Part shown: piece after piece, positions 1 to 10,694 of the stretch
Layout: each line of letters opens with the position of its first letter
How positions within the stretch are numbered: position 1 is the stretch's first letter
From: Symbiodinium natans
Taxonomy: Eukaryota > Sar > Dinophyceae > Suessiales > Symbiodiniaceae
Reading direction: 5' to 3'
Length of the DNA stretch: 64,000 nucleotides
NCBI GenBank assembly: GCA_905221605.1
Contig: CAJNDS010002499.1
Location: 81,001 to 145,000 of the forward strand
Notes under the pieces: model-generated
The model's database searches: none
The model's input: only the letters and a program-made list of their open reading frames with translations
Told to the model about the DNA's origin: nothing
Program-made: the position numbers and the translations under genes

Positions 1-104
1 TTCACATGCCATGAACGAGGTGAGTTACCCATGACAGGCAGCATGAGAATGGCAATGTAAGTCTGCTTTCATGCGTTTCCACTTACAATGAAGTCGTAGA
101 CGAA

Positions 105-3100
105 ATGTCCACGTTGGAGCACGTGGGTAATGTACCCGCTGCGTCTAGCAGAAGCTCTGCAGCCAACCAAGAAGACGAGGATGACATGCCTCCACTGGAG
201 TACGTTGGTGCAAGTACGCCGCTTGACGTGCCTTTGCGTGAGGGAGACAGAGTTCTGCTGAGAGGTCTCTCCAAGAAAGAGCTCAACGGCCAGAAAGGAA
301 CCTTGCAGAACTTTGCACAGGCCCAGCAAGGCAGGCTGGCGGTGAAGCTTGATTCAGGACAGCGTGTGTCGATTAAGCCTGAGAACTTGGGCAAGTTGGA
401 ACCCGAGAGCAATGGCAGTTTTGTCGATGCATCTTGCCCAGCCGATGATTCCGACATGCCGCCTTTGGAATACGTGGGCGCTGCCGCTACGCCCAATGTT
501 GACGGCAAGCAGCACTCACAGGGAAGCGCTGCCACCGAAACTGGCCGGCATGCTGATGATGACGGCGAGATGCCCCCGCTGGAGTATGTAGGCACTGCAC
601 CGGCTGCATCCAGCAGAAGTTCTGCAGCCAAGCAAGAGGACGAGGATGATATGCCTCCGCTGGAGTACGTTGGTGCAAGTACGCCGCTTGACGTGCCTTT
701 GCGTGAGGGCGACAGAGTTCTGCTGAAAGGGCTGTCCAAGAAAGAGCTCAACGGCCAGAAAGGAACCTTGCAGAGCTTTGCACAAGCCCAGCAAGGCAGG
801 CTGGCGGTGAAGCTTGATTCGGGACAGCGTGTGTCGATCAAGCCTGAGAACTTGGGCAAGTTGGAACCCGAGAGCAATGGCGGTTTTGTCGATGCATCTT
901 TTCCAGCCGATGATTCCGACATGCCGCCTTTGGAATACGTGGGCGCTGCCTCCACGCCCAATGGTGTCGGCAAGCAGCACTCACAGGGAAGCGCTGCCAC
1001 CGAAGCTGGCCGGCATGCTGATGAAGAAGGCGAGATGCCCCCGCTGGAGTACGTGGGCACTGCACCGGCTGCATCCAGCAGAAGTTCTGCAGGCAAGCAA
1101 GAAGACGAGGATGACATGCCTCCACTGGAGTACGTTGGTGCAAGTACGCCGCTTGACGTGCCTTTGCGTGAGGGCGACAGAGTTCTGCTGAAAGGGCTGT
1201 CCAAGAAAGAGCTCAACGGCCAGAAAGGAACCTTGCAGAGCTTTGCACAGGCCCAGCAAGGCAGGCTGGCGGTGAAGCTTGATTCAGGACAGCGTGTGTC
1301 AATCAAGCCTGAGAACTTGGGCAGGCTGGAACCCGAGAGCAATGGCAGTTTTGTCAATGCGTCTTGCCCAGCCGATGATACCGACATGCCGCCTTTGGAA
1401 TACGTGGGCGCTGCCGCTACGCCCAATGTTGACGGCAAGCAGCAGTCACGGGGAAGCGCTGTCACCACAACTGGCCGGCATGCTGATGATGATGGCGAGA
1501 TGCCCGCATTGGAGTACGTGGGAACTGCACCGGCTGCATCCAGCAGAAGTTCTGCAGGCAAGCAAGAAGACGAGGATGACATGCCTCCACTGGAGTACGT
1601 TGGTGCAAGTACGCCGCTTGACGTGCCGTTGCGTGAGGGCGACAGAGTTCTGCTGAAAGGGCTGTCCAAGAAAGAGCTCAACGGCCAGAAAGGAACCTTG
1701 CAGAGCTTTGCACAGGCCCAGCAAGGCAGGCTGGCGGTGAAGCTTGACTCGGGACAGCGTGTGTCGATCAAGCCTGAGAACTTGGGCAAGTTGGAACCCG
1801 AGAGCAATGGCAGTTTTGTCGATGCATCTTGCCCAGCCGATGATTCCGACATGCCGCCTTTGGAATACGTGGGCGCTGCCTCCACGCCCAATGTCGTCGG
1901 CAAGCAGCACTCGCAGGGAAGCGCTGTCACAGCAACTGGATGTCATGCTGATGATGACGGCGAGATGCCCCCGCTGGAGTACGTGGGCACTGCACCGGCT
2001 GCATCCAGCAGAAGTTCTGCAGCCAAGAAAGAAGACGAGGATGACATGCCTCCACTGGAGTATGTTGGTGCAAGTACGCCGCTTGACGTGCCGTTGCGGG
2101 AGGGCGACAGAGTTCTGCTGAGAGGTCTCTCCAAGAAAGAGCTCAACGGCCAGAAAGGAACCTTGCAGAGCTTTGCACAAGCCCAGCAAGGCAGGCTGGC
2201 GGTGAAGCTTGACTCGGGACAGCGTGTGTCGATCAAGCCTGAGAACTTGGGCAAGTTGGAACCCGAGAGCAATGGCGGTTTTGTCGATGCATCTTGCCCA
2301 GCCGATGATTCCGACATGCCGCCTTTGGAATACGTGGGCGCTGCCTCCACGCTCAATGGTGTCGGCAAGCAGCACTCACAGGGAGGCGCTGCCACCGAAG
2401 CTGGCCGGAATGCTGATGATGAGGACGAGATGCCCCCACTGGAGTACGTGGGCACTGCACCGGCTGCATCCAGCAGAAGTTCTGCAGGCAAGCAAGAAGA
2501 CGAGGATGACATGCCTCCACTGGAGTACGTTGGTGCAAGTACGCCGCTTGACGTGCCTTTGCGTGAGGGCGACAGAGTTCTGCTGAAAGGGCTGTCCAAG
2601 AAAGAGCTCAATGGCCAGAAAGGAACCTTGCAGAGCTTTGCACAGGCCCAGCAAGGCAGGCTGGCGGTGAAGCTTGACTCAGGACAGCGTGTGTCGATCA
2701 AGCCTGAGAACTTGGGCAAGTTGGAACCCGAGAGCAATGGCAGTTTTGTCGATGCATCTTGCCCAGCCGATGATTCCGACATGCCGCCTTTGGAATACGT
2801 GGGCGCTGCCTCCACGCCCAATGTTGACGGCAAGCAGCACTCACAGGGAAGCGCTGCCACCGAAGTTGGCCGGCATGCTGATGATGAGGACGAGATGCCC
2901 CCACTGGAGTATGTAGGCACTGCACCGGCTGCATCCAGCAGAAGTTCTGCAGGCAAGCAAGAAGACGAGGATGACATGCCTCCACTGGAGTACGTTGGTG
3001 CAAGTACGCCGCTTGATGTGCCTTTGCGTGAGGGCGACAGAGTTCTGCTGAGAGGTCTCTCCAAGAAAGAGCTCAACGGCCAGAAAGGAACCTTGCAGAG

Positions 3101-4280
3101 CTTTGCACAGGCCCAGCAAGGCAGGCTGGCGGTGAAGCTTGACTCAGGACAGCGTGTGTCGATCAAGCCTGAGAACTTGGGCCAGTTGGAACCCGAGAGC
3201 AATGGCAGTTTTGTCGATGCATCTTGCCCAGCCGATGGTTCCGACATGCCGCCTTTGGAATACGTGGGCGCTGCCTCCACGCCCAATGTTGTCGGCAAGC
3301 AGCACTCACAGGGAAGCGCTGCCACCGAAGCTGGCCGGCATGCTGATGATGACGGCGAGATGCCCCCGCTGGAGTATGTAGGCACTGCACCGGCTGCATC
3401 CAGCAGAAGTTCTGCAGGCAAGCAAGAGGACGAGGATGACATGCCTCCACTGGAGTACGTTGGTGCAAGTACGCAGCATGACGTGCCTTTGCGTGAGGGC
3501 GACAGAGTTCTGCTGAAAGGGCTGTCCAAGAAAGAGCTCAATGGCCAGAAAGGAACCTTGCAGAGCTTTGCACATGCCCAGCAAGGCAGGCTGGCGGTGA
3601 AGCTTGACTCGGGACAGCGTGTGTCGATCAAGCCTGAGAACTTGGGCCAGTTGGAACCCGAGAGCAATGGCAGTTTTGTCGATGCATCTTGCCCAGCCGA
3701 TGATTCCGACATGCCGCCTTTGGAGTATGTGGGCGTCGCACAAAACAACTCTAACATGCCTCCTTTAAGCTACGTGGCCGCTGGTGCCTCAGCATCCACC
3801 GCGCCAGCAAAACAGGACGATGACGATGACATGCCTCCTTTGGAGTATGTTGGGCAAGACTTATCAGCTGGATTATCTCTGCTAGAAGGTGACAGGGTGA
3901 GGCTCAAAGGACTGTCCAAGGCCGGCTTAGATGGGCAAGTCGGACAGCTCCAAAGTTTCGCACGTGCCACCAAAGGACGACTGCCCGTGAAATTAGACTC
4001 TGGTCAGCTCCTGGCAGTAAAGACCGAGAACTTGGAAAAGCTGGTCGCATGTCCGCACAAAGACCAACAGTTCACCCACAGCGATGCTAAGACAGAGGGC
4101 GCTCATCAGACACCATGTGCCAAAGCTGCCAATGGTCGGAGGGACGGCACCGGCAGCGGCAAGTCTGCGGAGAGAAGATATTGTCCAGACTCGGCAAAAA
4201 TCCACGACGAGGATGTGCCCCCGCTGGAGCCTGACGACTCTGCCTCAAGCTGCGACTTGCATTCAACTAGAAATTCATAA
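105..4280 (+). CDS. Tandem-repeat protein with nine SH3/KOW-like segments and MPPLEYVG peptides
   Basis: Uninterrupted ORF of 1391 aa ending in TAA. An in-frame TGA lies at 21-23 and no other Met occurs between it and the ATG at 105, so this is the only local start unless an upstream exon is spliced in. The protein is eight near-identical 155-aa units plus a diverged ninth. Each unit holds a ~60-residue segment (LREGDRVLL, then LNGQKGTLQ, then GRLAVKLDSGQ, then KPENL) that resembles small SH3-like/KOW barrels, followed by a Ser/Ala/Asp-rich linker with three (D/E)MPPLEYVG peptides. The ninth segment (from about 3860) keeps the pattern with many substitutions. The tail is polar and closes with DEDVPPLEPDD. 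No signal peptide, membrane segment or catalytic motif is visible. The SH3-like fold suggests protein or nucleic-acid binding; that is inference and the cellular role is unknown. Confidence 0.8.
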   Translation: MSTLEHVGNVPAASSRSSAANQEDEDDMPPLEYVGASTPLDVPLREGDRVLLRGLSKKELNGQKGTLQNFAQAQQGRLAVKLDSGQRVSIKPENLGKLEPESNGSFVDASCPADDSDMPPLEYVGAAATPNVDGKQHSQGSAATETGRHADDDGEMPPLEYVGTAPAASSRSSAAKQEDEDDMPPLEYVGASTPLDVPLREGDRVLLKGLSKKELNGQKGTLQSFAQAQQGRLAVKLDSGQRVSIKPENLGKLEPESNGGFVDASFPADDSDMPPLEYVGAASTPNGVGKQHSQGSAATEAGRHADEEGEMPPLEYVGTAPAASSRSSAGKQEDEDDMPPLEYVGASTPLDVPLREGDRVLLKGLSKKELNGQKGTLQSFAQAQQGRLAVKLDSGQRVSIKPENLGRLEPESNGSFVNASCPADDTDMPPLEYVGAAATPNVDGKQQSRGSAVTTTGRHADDDGEMPALEYVGTAPAASSRSSAGKQEDEDDMPPLEYVGASTPLDVPLREGDRVLLKGLSKKELNGQKGTLQSFAQAQQGRLAVKLDSGQRVSIKPENLGKLEPESNGSFVDASCPADDSDMPPLEYVGAASTPNVVGKQHSQGSAVTATGCHADDDGEMPPLEYVGTAPAASSRSSAAKKEDEDDMPPLEYVGASTPLDVPLREGDRVLLRGLSKKELNGQKGTLQSFAQAQQGRLAVKLDSGQRVSIKPENLGKLEPESNGGFVDASCPADDSDMPPLEYVGAASTLNGVGKQHSQGGAATEAGRNADDEDEMPPLEYVGTAPAASSRSSAGKQEDEDDMPPLEYVGASTPLDVPLREGDRVLLKGLSKKELNGQKGTLQSFAQAQQGRLAVKLDSGQRVSIKPENLGKLEPESNGSFVDASCPADDSDMPPLEYVGAASTPNVDGKQHSQGSAATEVGRHADDEDEMPPLEYVGTAPAASSRSSAGKQEDEDDMPPLEYVGASTPLDVPLREGDRVLLRGLSKKELNGQKGTLQSFAQAQQGRLAVKLDSGQRVSIKPENLGQLEPESNGSFVDASCPADGSDMPPLEYVGAASTPNVVGKQHSQGSAATEAGRHADDDGEMPPLEYVGTAPAASSRSSAGKQEDEDDMPPLEYVGASTQHDVPLREGDRVLLKGLSKKELNGQKGTLQSFAHAQQGRLAVKLDSGQRVSIKPENLGQLEPESNGSFVDASCPADDSDMPPLEYVGVAQNNSNMPPLSYVAAGASASTAPAKQDDDDDMPPLEYVGQDLSAGLSLLEGDRVRLKGLSKAGLDGQVGQLQSFARATKGRLPVKLDSGQLLAVKTENLEKLVACPHKDQQFTHSDAKTEGAHQTPCAKAANGRRDGTGSGKSAERRYCPDSAKIHDEDVPPLEPDDSASSCDLHSTRNS
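180..3735 (+). repeat. 465-bp coding tandem repeat, eight units
   Basis: The segment beginning near tacgttggtgcaagtacg recurs at about 200, 665, 1130, 1595, 2060, 2525, 2990 and 3455, an exact 465-bp period (155 codons). Units differ by scattered single-base changes, for example AGAGGTCTC against AAAGGGCTG, so they look homogenised by unequal crossing-over or gene conversion. Because no unit has stops on the opposite strand either, long antisense ORFs appear that are artefacts of the repeat. Confidence 0.95.
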
Positions 4281-5914
4281 CCTTGGTTGTTTACTTGCCT
4301 TTGCGAGATTTTGCATGTTTTTGGACTTGCCTGGTCAGTTCTTGCAGAACGCTGACGATCTCTCTAGTAGCATAGGTAACTCCACTTTATTCCTAGTATT
4401 TGTCAGGCGGATAGGTTTCAAATCTCTTTTGTGGGTTCACCAGTCTTCACCATCCGCCTGCGCATGCAGAATGCATGCGTGCCGTGGCATGAAGATGCAT
4501 GAAGTAGTAGTAAAAATGGAGGCGTCAGTTGTGTTGGCTGAGGTGGGTTTTGGTTTTAGGGATGTTTCGGGTTTAGGGCATTCTCGGAGTGGATCTAGAG
4601 AAAGTGCAGAAGACCTTGTGCTATTCATCAGACCTTACACCCCAGGTCACGTTGAGGAGACTGTCAGTTCGCAGACGGCACCGAGTTCCAGGCGTGACCG
4701 GGCATGTGCCTGTGACCCTACATGCGTAACGCACCATGGCAATGCCAGTTATGCATGTAGTTGTTGATGCTGCAGTGGCTCGGCGAAGATCAGGAGGAAG
4801 TTGCTTCGCGATTGCGATCGTCAAGCAGCTGTGTGCATGACATACCCTGCACGTGCTACAGCCGCTTCTTTGATGTCTTGCAAGATCTCGTTGCCGGAGG
4901 CCTGCTCGAAGTGCGGCCACTATGCCGCCGCTGCAAGCACTTGGACAGGCCTGAACGCTTGACTTTGGCTTCAAGCAACAACTGAAAAGGAGCTCCTGCA
5001 AATCTTAGATCCTTCTGCTACTAGTAGATTTCATCGAGCACCTTTTCGCTTTCAAGCGCCCCCTGCCAGGACCTGATGCCCTGTGCGCGAAGTGTGTAGA
5101 TCCCCTCAGTACGACCAAGGGTTTCAGGCCACACTCAAGCGTCCACCTGGCTGGTGGCCCAAGAATGTAGCTGGCAGCAACTTTTCATCTCATGTCAGAA
5201 GGCACCCAAGCATCGGCGATTTTTGGCCTTGATTTTTAGCCTGAACATGCTGAACATGCTTGGGGGAACTTTGGTGCACAGTTCCAACGAGTCTTCACAT
5301 TCGAGAAATCCTTCGTGAGGCTTCCGCGCAGTCGCCTTCTCAGCGTTCTTTCCAGTTTTGTTGTGGTTGTGTGGAGGGGTGCTTGCCAAAGATGTTCCTT
5401 CCAAACCAGCATAGGGAGGGCGTTCGAAGTCGCTGTGGTCTGTGACACTCGCTGTTTTGTATTTGTTGAAAACGTCGTTGCTTCAGGTACACCTCCCCTG
5501 AATCCTTCGTTTTTCGACGATTGCACGTGATTTTGCGACAAAGGTCGCGCGTTGGGATCCACTTCCACAATACTCTGTGTTCCAAACACTGACTGACTGT
5601 GCTGCTCTTGGCTTTGGGGCTGCTGTTCTTCGGATCGTGGAGTGCAGGGTAGGAGCAAGGACCTAAGGAGTGTACAGGTGAGAGCTGTGCAAATGCCAAT
5701 TTCTAACCAAAAGGGGGTCTCAAGACCACTTTGGCAGAGAACCCAAAGAAAACTGAACCAAAAGGGTGTCCAGACATCGGGGCCTGGCTCTGTCGCCGCC
5801 TGTCACAACCCTGTCGCAACTCTTCCAGAACGTTCCACGACCAGCTCGAAGAAGTGCCTTGACGTGCTTGCATATCACGAAAGCTCGCGTAGCGGAGCTG
5901 GAGTTTTATCAGGG
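4281..5914. other. No gene recognised
   Basis: Downstream flank of the repeat-protein gene. ORFs here are short, overlap in several frames and match no family I know. No repeat or RNA gene was seen. Confidence 0.5.
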
Positions 5915-6048
5915 GGGGGCGGGGGGGGGGGGGTGGAATTGCTATGTATCACAGGAATTTCTTGGTTTTGGGGGAGCGGGGGGGGGGAGGGGGGGGGGGG
6001 AGGGGGGGGGAGGGGGGGGGGGAGGGGGCGGGGGGGGGGGGGGGGGGT
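5915..6048 (+). repeat. Poly-G / G-rich tract
   Basis: Two G-runs separated by a short unique stretch (about 5936-5970); the second (5971-6048) is almost pure G with single A or C interruptions. It can form stacked G-quadruplexes and is a likely site of assembly error. The Gly-rich ORFs crossing it are artefacts. Confidence 0.9.
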
Positions 6049-7020
6049 AAATTGACATATCAGTACCTGAAGGGGGGGCGTTTTTACGTCAAGACCTGAC
6101 TCTGTCGCGTGTTGACCGCAGTGCGTGAGTCAGGCTCCCAGCACAACATGCGTCGCCGCCCACTAGTGATGTGTTGATTGCAACGAGCTAGTTGATTGCA
6201 AGAAGCTAGTATCTACCCAACATGGAGACCCCTCAAGCATGCCTCCAACAGGTCCCTGTCCACACTTTCTCATGCAACTTTGCTCTTGCTTCCGGCCCCC
6301 GAGCTTTCGTCCTCCCTGCCTCCGGCCCTCAAGTGCCTGCTTGGGCCACGCATGTCTTGGCACACAATCCGCCAGTCGGCCGGTCTGCTGTAGCTTGGGT
6401 CAACAGATGGCTGTCTGATTCGACACTTTCTAAACATGCTTGCTATTTGTACGTCCCACAAGGAACAGTTTCAAAGCACCTATCGAAGGCGAGGTGCTTG
6501 GCTGAGGTACATGCTTCGAGAACAACCCAAACCCCCACTCTGAATGTGAGAACCGACTGCTTGAGCATGAATGCATCCAAGTAAGAAGCAGTCATCGCTG
6601 AGAGACAAGGTCCGATTCAACATGTGCTTCTCAGGCAGCAGAAGGCTCCTGCGAAGACTCCACCACCTGCGGGGAAGAGCGCGGCAGCCAGATGCCTGGA
6701 ACAACGGTTTTTCCAATTTGTGATCGATATCAAGGAAACGGCAGTCCATAGTTTGCTCCTCATGCTGCGGCCCCGTCATGACACGTGGCATGAGCCGAGG
6801 GCCTACTCGAGTTGCTGAAGCCGGGATCCGAGCATCGGTCTTCCCAAGCAAAATCAAGGAGCCTGTAGGATCCGTCGAAGAGTCATCAACTGCAGCATCT
6901 TTTTGGTGAGCAAGGGTGGCCCTGGACACCTCCAACTTATCAGCCATCGATGGGGCCTTGCAGCTTTGCAGCTCTGCAGGCCATAGCCGAACCTGACAGC
7001 TCTGGGATGTCAAATGCCGG
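6049..7020. other. No gene recognised
   Basis: Mixed-composition DNA with short, unrecognised ORFs only; nothing supported as coding. Confidence 0.5.
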
Positions 7021-7113
7021 GAGAGGGGTCATTTTGGAACGCGTAAGGGAGTCATTTTGGAACGCGTAAAGGGGTCATTTTGGAACGCGTAAAGGGGTCA
7101 TTTTGGAACGCGT
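7021..7113 (+). repeat. 25-bp tandem repeat (GGGGTCATTTTGGAACGCG), four copies
   Basis: Four consecutive copies of a motif with core GTCATTTTGGAACGCGTAA. The reverse complement of the same core, GTTCCAAAATGACCCC, forms another tandem array at about 12281-12367, so the two arrays bracket a 5.2-kb satellite block in inverted orientation. Confidence 0.9.
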
Positions 7114-7149
7114 TTCTCTTGGTTTAGTACTGTTTACAAGGGATTTCTG

Positions 7150-7557
7150 GTTTCAATGGTTTCCTTGGTTTCCTTGGTTCCCATGGTTTCCTTGGTTCCC
7201 ATGGTTTCCTTGGTTCCTATGGTTTCCATGGTTTCCGTGGTTTCTATGGTTTCTATGGTTTTCTATGGTTTCCTTAGTTTCCTTGGTTTCCATGCTTTCC
7301 TTTGTTTCTGTGGTTTTCATGGTTTCCGTGGTTTCCTTGGCTTGTGTGGTTTCCATGGTTTCCGTGGTTTCTATGGTTTCTATGGTTTTCTTGGTTTTCT
7401 TGGTTTCCTTGGTTTCCTTGGTTTCTTGGTTTCCTTGGTTTCTATAGTTTCTTTGGTTTCTACGGTTTCCATGGTTTCCATGGTTTCCATGGTTTATATG
7501 GTTTCCATGGTTTCCTTGGTTCCTTGCTTCGTGGTGTCCATGGTTTCCTGGACTTGT
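7150..7557 (+). repeat. 9-bp minisatellite TGGTTTCC(A/T)
   Basis: About 45 consecutive variants of TGGTTTCCA / TGGTTTCCT with occasional TGGTTTCTA. Since 9 is a multiple of 3, all three frames stay open and give pseudo-proteins of Trp-Phe-Pro or Val-Ser-Met repeats; these are not credible genes. Confidence 0.92.
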
Positions 7558-7779
7558 GTTATATATATATATATATATATTGCTAGATATATATAGGTAC
7601 TTATTTCATGGACGACATACATGTAAGAAATATATAGTATGTATATATACTCGATATATAGTCTACATAGTATACATATATAGCGTTTATAGTATATATA
7701 AATATGATATATAGGAGATACAGTACATACAGTATATATAGTAGATATAGTATATCTGGAATACATAGTACAGATAACA

Positions 7780-7825
<46 letters not shown>

Positions 7826-7942
7826 ATCATATATATATATATATATGTGTATATTATAGTAAATATACTCTGCGTATGTCTATATATACATATACACATA
7901 GTATATAGAATATATATAGTTTATATAAGATATATACATATG
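7558..7942. repeat. AT-rich (TA)n-type DNA
   Basis: Strongly AT-rich, mostly alternating TA with GTATATA, CATATA and TAGTATATA variants, including an almost pure (TA)n run at about 7786-7820. It ends abruptly at a poly-C run. No coding potential; Tyr/Ile-rich ORFs here are composition artefacts. Confidence 0.9.
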
Positions 7943-7974
7943 CTACCCCCCCCCCCCTCAGCGACCTAACCCCC

Positions 7975-8410
7975 CCGCTTTTTTTAAGCCGTGCAAGCTT
8001 GCTTCAAAGCATATGAAACTTTGTTTGAAACCCATCATGCAGGCATTGTGTTTGCAAATGGGGGGGGCTGCGCCCCCCCCAACGTGCAAGCTTGCTTCAA
8101 AGCATATGAAACTTTTTTGAAACCCATCATGCACGCATTGTGTTTGCATTGTGTTTGCAAATGGGGGGGGCTGCCCCCCCCCCCAACCCCCCCCACGTTT
8201 TTTAAAGCGTGCAAGCTTTGTTCAGAGCATATGAAACTTTTTTTGAAACCCATCATGCAAGCATTGTGTTTGCAAATGGGGGGCTGCGCCCCCCCCCCAA
8301 ACCCCCCCCGCTTTGTTTAAGGCCGTGCAAGCTTGCTCCAAAGCCATAGGAAACTTTTTTTTTTTGAAACCCATCATGCAAGCATTGTGTTTGCAAATGG
8401 GGGGGCTGCG

Positions 8411-8452
<42 letters not shown>

Positions 8453-9797
8453 CCCCCCCCCCCCCCCCCCCCACCCCCCCCCCCCCCCCCCAAACCCCGC
8501 TTTTTAAGCCGTGCAAGCTTGCTTCAAAGCATATAAAACTTTTTTTGAAACCCATCATGCAAGCATTGTGTTTGCAAATGGGGGGGGCTGCCCCCCCCCC
8601 CAACCCCCCCGCTTTTTTTAAGCCGTGCAAGCTTACTTCAAAGCATGTGAAACTTTTTTTGAAACCCATCATGCACGCATTGTGTTTGCAAATGGGGGGG
8701 CTGCCCCCCCCCCCAACCACCCGCTTTTTTTAAGCCGTGCAAGCTTGCTTCAAAGCATATGAAACTTTTTTTGAAACCCATCATGCAAGCATTGTGTTTG
8801 CAAATGGGGGGGGCTGCGCCGCCCCCAACCCCCCCCCTTTTTTTAAGCCGTGCAAGCTTGCTTCAAAGCGTATGAAACTTTTTTTGAAACCCATCATGCA
8901 AGCATTGTGTTTGCAAATGGGGGGGGCTGCGCCCCCCCCCAACCCCCCCGCTTTTTTTAAGCCGTGCAAGCTTGCTTCAAAGCATATGAAACTTTTTTTG
9001 AAACCCATCATGCAAGCATTGTGTTTGCAAATGGGGGGGGGGGCTGCGTAAGCCGTGCAAGCTTGCTTCAAAGCACATGAAACTTTTTTTGAAACCCATC
9101 ATGCAAGCATTGTGTTTGCAAATGGGGGGGGCTGCGCCGCCCCCAACCCCCCCGCTTTTTTTAAGCCGTGCAAGCTTGCTTCAAAGCATAAACTTTTTTT
9201 GAAACCCATCATGCAAGCATTGTGTTTGCAAATGGGGGGGGCTGCGCCCCCCCCAACCCCCCCGCTTTTTTTAAGCCGTGCAAGCTTGCTTCAAAGCATA
9301 TGAAACTTTTTTTGAAACCCATCATGCAAGCATTGTGTTTGCAAATGGGGGGGGCTGCGCCCCCCCCAACCCCCCCGCTTTTTTTTCCGTGCAAGCTTGC
9401 TTCAAAGCATATGAAACTTTTTTTGAAACCCATCATGCAAGCATTGTGTTTGCAAATGGGGGGGGCTGCGCCCCCCCCAACCCCCCCCCTTTTTTTAAGC
9501 CGTGCAAGCTTGCTTCAAAGCATATGAAACTTTTTTTGAAACCCATCATGCAAGCATTGTGTTTGCAAATGGGGGGGGCTGCGCCCCCCCCCCAACCCCC
9601 CCGCTTTTTTTAAGCCGTGCAAGCTTGCTTCAAAGCATAAACTTTTTTTGAAACCCATCATGCAAGCATTGTGTTTGCAAATGGGGGGGGGCTGCGCCCC
9701 CCCCAACCCCCCCGCTTTTTTTAAGCCGTGCAAGCTTGCTTCAAAGCATATGAAACTTTTTTTGAAACCCATCATGCAAGCATTGTGCTTGCAAATG
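7975..9797 (+). repeat. ~112-bp satellite, 16 units, each with a G/C hairpin
   Basis: Units begin with the sequence GTGCAAGCTT at 7991, 8084, 8209, 8325, 8511, 8625, 8737, 8850, 8964, 9055, 9168, 9278, 9389, 9502, 9617 and 9728. Each contains the palindrome GCAAGCTTGC, then GAAACTTTTTTTGAAACCC, then ATCATGCAAGCATTGTG, and closes with a G7-8 run, a CTGCG loop and a C7-10 run that can fold as a hairpin, followed by a T-run. Length variation is mostly in the homopolymers. The last unit loses the G/C hairpin and reads into unique DNA. Short ORFs in all frames are artefacts. Confidence 0.95.
8411..8492 (+). repeat. Poly-C tract inside the satellite
   Basis: The C-run of the fourth satellite unit has expanded to about 80 nt with only single T and A interruptions. 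It can form an i-motif or, on the other strand, G-quadruplexes, and its exact length should be treated with caution. Confidence 0.9.
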
Positions 9798-9897
9798 AAA
9801 AACCTCCGCCGGTCCAAGGTCCGGGGTCCAAGGTCTAGGGTTTAGGGCTAGGGCTCAGACGCAGATGACGAATCGCAGTAGCGACTAGAGAGGAGCC

Positions 9898-10560
9898 GAA
9901 AAGCAGTATGACATGAGCCAGAAAATACGAAGCATCCAACAAAAGAAATCCTAATTCCTATGAAAAGTCGTATGAATCCTGAGAAAACAAAGAGGGAATG
10001 GTGGTTTTCTCTATGGAAATCCAAGCAAATGAGCCAGAAAATACGAACAATCTAACAAAATGAACCCGAGATCCTACGCAAAGTAAGTAGTATGAAATGG
10101 TGGTTTTCTTGATGGAAACTCAAGAAAATGAAGCAGACAATAGGAAGAATTCCAACAAAATGAATCCGAAGTCCTATGAACAAGTAGTATGAATCTTCAG
10201 AAAACGCAAAGGGAATGGTGGTTTCTCTATGGAAATCCATGAACATGAGCCAGAAAACAAAATGAATCCAAAATCCTATGACAAGTAGTATGAATCCTGA
10301 GAAAACACAGAGGGAATGCTGGTTTTCTCTATGGAAATCCAACAAAATGAACCAGAAAATGCGAAGAATTCCAATTAAGTAAATCCGAAATTCTTTGAAA
10401 AGTAGTATGATTCCTAGGAAAATGCAGAGGGAATGATGGTTTGTTCTCTCTGGAAATACAAGAAAATTAGCAAGAAAATACGACAAAATGAGCCCGTAAT
10501 CTGAGGAAGAGCAGTAAGAATCCTTTGAAAATACGGAGGGAATTGTGGTTTTCCTAGCAC
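9898..10560 (+). repeat. Diverged ~110-bp tandem repeat, about six units
   Basis: The core GGGAATGGTGGTTTTCTCT followed by ATGGAAATCCAA and GAGCCAGAAAATACGAA recurs near 9995, 10095, 10213, 10313, 10428 and 10538 with many substitutions and indels, so it is older than the neighbouring satellite. The 203-aa minus-strand ORF across it reflects lack of stops in one repeat frame and is not supported as a gene. Confidence 0.85.
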
Positions 10561-10694
10561 AAGCCAAGAAAACCAAAAAAAAAAGGGGAAGCAAAAAAAA
10601 AGGGAAGGAAAAACAACTCCACCCTAATTGTGTAGGGTGCTGCTGGCAAGCACCAGTTGCCACACTATTGGGCGCCTGGCCTGCGATGCCGCAA

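Noticed and set aside
1-104. Spliced-leader relic or trans-splice acceptor before the first gene
   Set aside because: Pyrimidine-rich DNA and AGs occur before the ATG, but nothing matches the dinoflagellate leader; a real acceptor cannot be told apart from chance.
83-3757. Two antisense ORFs of 615 and 604 codons over the first gene
   Set aside because: They exist only because the 465-bp unit lacks stops on the minus strand; the plus frame has the domain-like, acidic and conserved reading.
4084-4767. 227-codon plus ORF overlapping the end of the repeat gene
   Set aside because: Starts inside the supported CDS in another frame; no domain and no conserved reading beyond it.
7975-9797. Many ORFs with CFEASLHGLKKAGG-type repeats
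   Set aside because: Direct consequence of a satellite whose period is often near a multiple of 3; frames break at every homopolymer change.
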